Assembly: GCF_016802725.1 (NCBI RefSeq)
Contig: NC_052671.1
Coordinates: 5,643,001-5,707,000, forward strand
Direction: 5' to 3'
DNA length: 64,000 nt
Origin: Solenopsis invicta
Lineage: Eukaryota > Arthropoda > Insecta > Hymenoptera > Formicidae
Position numbers and translations under genes: made by a program. The notes under the pieces are model-generated. The model searched no databases. It was not told the DNA's origin and worked only from the letters and a program-made list of their open reading frames with translations. The number at the start of each line of letters is the position of its first letter. The stretch's first letter is position 1. Shown here one piece after another: positions 60,261-64,000 of the stretch.

Positions 60261-61145
60261 TTGGTAAAAAGGCGAATTCTAATTTGACGAATGAGAAAGT
60301 TTCAAGGAGGCCTCGCTGGTGCCTTGTAACTCCCCCCGGTGGCATGCGACAAAGAGAGCGTCAAAGGCGGCAGGAGAAGAGTCGTTACGTTATGTAAAAA
60401 AAGAATACGCGATACCGTTCGTCGCGGACGAATGGCGAAGGAGAAATCGCCGCGCCGCGTCAGTATCGCCGTTGCTCAAAAGAAACCTGGAAACAAGAAA
60501 AACCTGTGTATCCGCATTTGACAAAAATAACGGTGTTTCAGGGAATATCTCGAAGATTTCTCAAGAGGTTCGCCGACGCCGAGCGTCTCTTAAAACGCGT
60601 CATACGATGGATTATGAAATCTGAATGCTAGTTTTTCTCAGTGCGCGAGGAATCTAACGCAATCGCGCACTTGTAAAAATTCCAACGTGGTTTAGCGACG
60701 TGTAGCCGATTGATGGGCATATAAATCAGATTTTAGTCTCGTAGAAGGCGCCGCGCGAGATTCCGACGAACAAGACAGTTTTGTAGAGTTTCGTGTTTTG
60801 GATGGGAGATGGTTGATAAATGATACGAAAGAACGATAAAGAACATTAAAAGGCGACGTTGAAAGGCCATTGGAATACAAACGTAAAGGCGAAGAAGAAT
60901 GTGCGGATCGTGCGAAGTATCGCCGCGAGACCGATCGAAGCGCGCCGCGCCAAACCGCCGCGCGTTGGCCTCAAAGAGTCGTCGAGGAGCGCGCGTGAGG
61001 AAAACACGGCGAGAAAGGCGGAGAGGGTGGAGGAGGTGAACACGAAAACCCGGTGCCGCGTAATTAATAACCGTTCGAGCGGCGAGCACCGAGCGTGGGT
61101 GTCGTAAAGTGGCTGTCGTTAGTCGCTCGTTGAGACGGCGCCTTA

Positions 61146-61168
61146 CTGGCTGGCTGGCTGGCTGGCTG
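61146..61168. repeat. (CTGG)n tetranucleotide repeat
   Basis: Nearly six CTGG units in tandem in a GC-rich context. Confidence 0.95.
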
Positions 61169-62581
61169 CAAATCGGACTTGCTCGCGTCGCTTATTTCTC
61201 GCGCGTTGCCCCTCGTTGCTTTGGGTTACGCGAAAAACTGATTGCCTGATTTAATAACGTTTCACGACTGCACGAAGGATCCCGAGATAATTATCTCCTC
61301 TTGGACGCCTATTGCCATGGCAAAAGCAAATCACGCGACCACACCGCAGCACGCCTCACCACGTTGCCTCGACTTTAACGTCGCCGTAAATCATCTAAAT
61401 CGTTCGTTACGAGCCGTTCGGTAAACGATATCCTTCTTTTGTATTTGCACAATTTCGCAATCCCACTTTGTGGATGTAATCCCGTTGTTTGATTTATAAT
61501 AATCGTGATTTAATATTCCTTAATAATTTGAAGTTGCGTTCTTAGCGGGGAAATGCCTTCTGAGATATCGATTTTCAGATTGTACATGTGATTTACGAAT
61601 CCTAGATAAGGAATGGCTATGCTCAATCCTACCTACGACATGCAAATATCATCCCTGTCTGGCACTAGCACGAAAATAATGAATGCACGTAGCAATAGTT
61701 CTACGACTCGTCATCTTTTATCGCCCGTTTTTATCAGCTCGTAGTGCTATTGCGCGTGTTGCATAAATGCACGATTCCACTCGGTCTTCGATGTTCTTGC
61801 TTCCCACCGAGTTAATTGCGGTTATAATCGCCATGCCGAACAGCTACGGTTAATAAATCATATTCAACCTATTATTATCGCGAGATTTTCGACAATACCG
61901 TTACACCTCGCAATTCTCGTCGTAGGCGATTAAATCACAAAAGTTTCTCGGATTGAAATCGTTAGGAGAAAGGCCATTTATCTGAGTCAATTCGGAAAAA
62001 ATTTCAACCGGTAAATTTATTTCTGCCTTTTCCATTACTTACCTTATCTATGTGCATATGTCTGTCAAACTTTTATGCAAGATAATTATTTCTTGAAAAA
62101 AAAATAGTGACAATATTTATGGAGCTTTTTGAACGAATGAACGAGCGAGCGACAGCGGCTTTTATTTGCACTGATTGCTTCGGCGAAAGCTTACCGATGT
62201 GTTTCCCTATTCTGGGAAAATTGACTCTGTCATACGTGCAGTCCCTGACGAAACGACGTGAGCTTTCATAAGGAATAAGCTCGGCAGGTAGTCATCATCC
62301 GGGGTCGAGGAAACTACGGCAGTAGCTCGATGGAAGTAACGCGGGTGGCCGCCTTGTTTCATCGTCGATGTAGACGGTCGCTAGCCGGTTCCTGCAAATT
62401 GAAAGAGGCAAGGCCTTCTAAGCCGCTTCTCGTTTGACGAGAGCGGAAGCGCTGGAACGTCCTGAGGACGTCCGGATTGGAAGGACGGGTAATTTCGCGT
62501 CACATCGCGTCCCTCTATGAGGATAGAAGAGGCGCTTCAATATTTCTCTCTCTTGCCCTCTCTCAATTTGCCTCTCTCTCT

Positions 62582-62590
<9 letters not shown>

Positions 62591-62630
<40 letters not shown>
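62591..62630. repeat. Compound (TC)13(GC)7 microsatellite
   Basis: Twenty-six bases of TC pass directly into fourteen bases of GC, then CT resumes. The frames across it are repeat-derived. Confidence 0.95.
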
Positions 62631-63277
62631 ACTCTCTCTATGGGATCGATGCCAATCGGTATAGTATCGATAGTCGGCCGTCCGTAAAATTGATTCTACT
62701 TCCATCAGTTCCCTCGGGCTCGACCACGAGCCGCAAAATCTCGTGGGAACCGAAAGGTGTTTCCTTACTTCTTCGTTGCTCCGGCCCTTGGGCCATCTTA
62801 CTCCCTTCTCCTTACCATAGACCGCTACGCTATTTTATTTCTCTCTCCCTTTCTCTTTCTCTTTCATTCAGCGGAAGGCACGATCTCTCCTTGCTCGGTT
62901 GCCCGGTGCCGCCGTGCTGTTTGCTTTTCCGAAAGTGGTCCGACAGTGCGTGCACCTTCTTTGCCTCGTGCCACAGGTCGATAAGATTTGTCCCTTGGCT
63001 ACGAGTGCCCGTTGCATCGCGACACGGTCGACACGATGTTCCCTCGAGTGCTCGAAGTGCTATTTTATGACCGATAAGTTCCAGTTGAAGATGGCGAAAT
63101 GTTTACCGTGTCCTTCTAGTCCTCTTTGTGCCTTTATTTTCCTTTCTTTGCGCGATTGTCGAGCGAAAAATGCTCCTCTTTGCCAACGCGTTGGTGAAAA
63201 GTCGTAAGAAGGGATTGCGCGGAATGCTTGTCAGATACACGCATTTGGAGTGGCGAGACTGTTCCTGCTTTTTTATA

Positions 63278-63836
63278 CACGGAAGGGACGATTTTGTTGA
63301 GACACGGATCTGAGAATAACAGCGTTGAACTATTTAAAAAATCGTACTGGATGTTCAATTTGATTATTTGGATGCGTGTTTGATGATGATGATGGCCGAA
63401 AGATGACAGAAACGATTGCTATGTATCTTCATTGGATTAACATTTGAGATTAATATGCAAGATGAATATTTCGTGCACGGCGAAGATGTTTTCGCGTCCG
63501 AAGTTGAGTAAGATCTGATCTGTCCGGGCCAACGATTTTACTTCTCAACCGTTGCAGAATAATAAAAATGTAAGAAGTTTTATGACTATCAAATGTTGGA
63601 AATTTTATGACTAACATCTGGAAGTCATACGCCCGGTTACGTTAAAATTTTTCTTTACCCGAGGGCCGTGGCAATTGTATGCCACAGTTAAAATGTCAAA
63701 ACTGTTTGCAGCAATATTATAACGTTATCATGTTTGCTCGTCCTACATCAACATTTTGATGACCCAACATGAAATTATTTTCTGATTCGTATCTAACTAA
63801 ATTTTTAAATGCTGCAGTAAAATTGTTCTTTCCGTG
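63278..63836 (+). mobile_element. Repeat family C, copy 5 (long form, TA flanks)
   Basis: It starts CACGGAAGGGACGATTTTG and ends AAATTGTTCTTTCCGTG, which are inverted complements over about 20 bases, with TA at 63276-63277 and 63837-63838. About 320 bases at 63369-63688 are absent from copies 3 and 4 and lie between the TTTGATTA motif and TTAAAATGTCAAAACTG. That segment shows no long open frame. Either it is a later insertion, or the short copies are deletion derivatives of this longer form. Confidence 0.85.
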
Positions 63837-63838
63837 TA

Positions 63839-64000
63839 TATATTATGTTCAACGAGTGTAACATTGAATAAAATTATAACGTTTAAAACAAAGGCAATAT
63901 ATAATATGTATACATAATTTTTATTTTTTATATAATTTAATGAGGAATATGTAAATACAATTGTAAAGCGACATTTAAAAAACCCAGACGTCTTGAAACG
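63839..64000. other. AT-rich tail without identified features
   Basis: AT-rich sequence after the last repeat, with no open frame or repeat partner seen. Confidence 0.5.

Larger units (their letters stand above)
57289..63277. other. Gene-free stretch, largely GC-rich
   Basis: Many short frames on both strands, none with a domain. GA and CT microsatellites and CG-rich pentamer repeats are listed separately. The frames at 58313-58658 and 62418-63070 include repeat-derived Glu/Arg or Leu/Ser runs. A TATA-like site is listed at 59290. Confidence 0.5.

Noticed and set aside
60627..60645. Solo end of MITE D (TTTTTCTCAGTG)
   Set aside because: Only about 12 bases match and no partner end or internal similarity was found; likely chance.
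1..64000. tRNA, rRNA and conserved microRNA genes
   Set aside because: Reading for T-arm motifs and for well-known insect microRNA sequences gave no convincing match; a covariance search was not possible.

Overview
This window looks like insect nuclear DNA, most likely from an ant or another hymenopteran. It is a patchwork of CpG-dense GC-rich blocks (for example 1-2700, 7350-11700, 13000-13700, 22000-26900, 36200-37700, 50500-53100, 56300-61100) and AT-rich islands. It carries long dinucleotide microsatellites and short non-autonomous DNA transposons with TA or TTA target duplications. There are no operons, ribosome binding sites or bacterial gene packing. The taxon is inferred from style, because no gene could be recognised.

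No protein-coding gene can be named. The open frames are mostly short, often lack an ATG, overlap open frames on the other strand, or are translations of microsatellites. This is expected in GC-rich, CpG-dense noncoding DNA. Three places are kept as weak coding or promoter candidates: a possible first coding exon at 2201-2291, a TATA-type core promoter near 24653, and a 235-codon ATG-initiated frame on the minus strand at 46427-47134. The window is therefore best read as intergenic or deep intronic sequence.

The supported content is repeats, found by comparing the window with itself. Family C (five copies at 4572, 38776, 49606, 57065 and 63278, all in the same orientation) is a MITE with ends reading CACGGAA and probable TA duplication. 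Family A (6260-7331 and, inverted, 41441-42091) is a 650-bp dispersed repeat; its first copy is interrupted by a 232-bp MITE D (6833-7064). Family B (around 12000, 16245-16490, 29205-29400) is an older repeat; its first copy is interrupted by a 401-bp TIR element (11999-12399), and the second copy preserves the empty site and so reveals a TTA duplication. A 576-bp fold-back element lies at 35264-35839, a 200-bp fold-back with a perfect 21-bp stem segment at about 20077-20274, and a probable 869-bp element with GGGTAA ends at 37886-38754. Two perfect short tandem duplications (26477-26538, 32063-32150) and a diverged 175-bp tandem duplication (49242-49597) complete the set.

Layout: 1-4571 GC-rich then AT-rich unique DNA; 4572-7331 repeats C and A/D; 7332-11918 GC-rich; 11919-16490 the B copies and the nested element; 16491-29204 mostly unique DNA with a fold-back, a purine tract and the promoter candidate; 29205-35263 B copy 3, a CTG repeat and the CT duplication; 35264-38902 fold-back, GGGTAA element and C copy 2; 38903-49241 unique DNA with A copy 2; 49242-49824 tandem duplication and C copy 3; 49825-57064 very microsatellite-rich DNA; 57065-63836 C copies 4 and 5 flanking GC-rich DNA.
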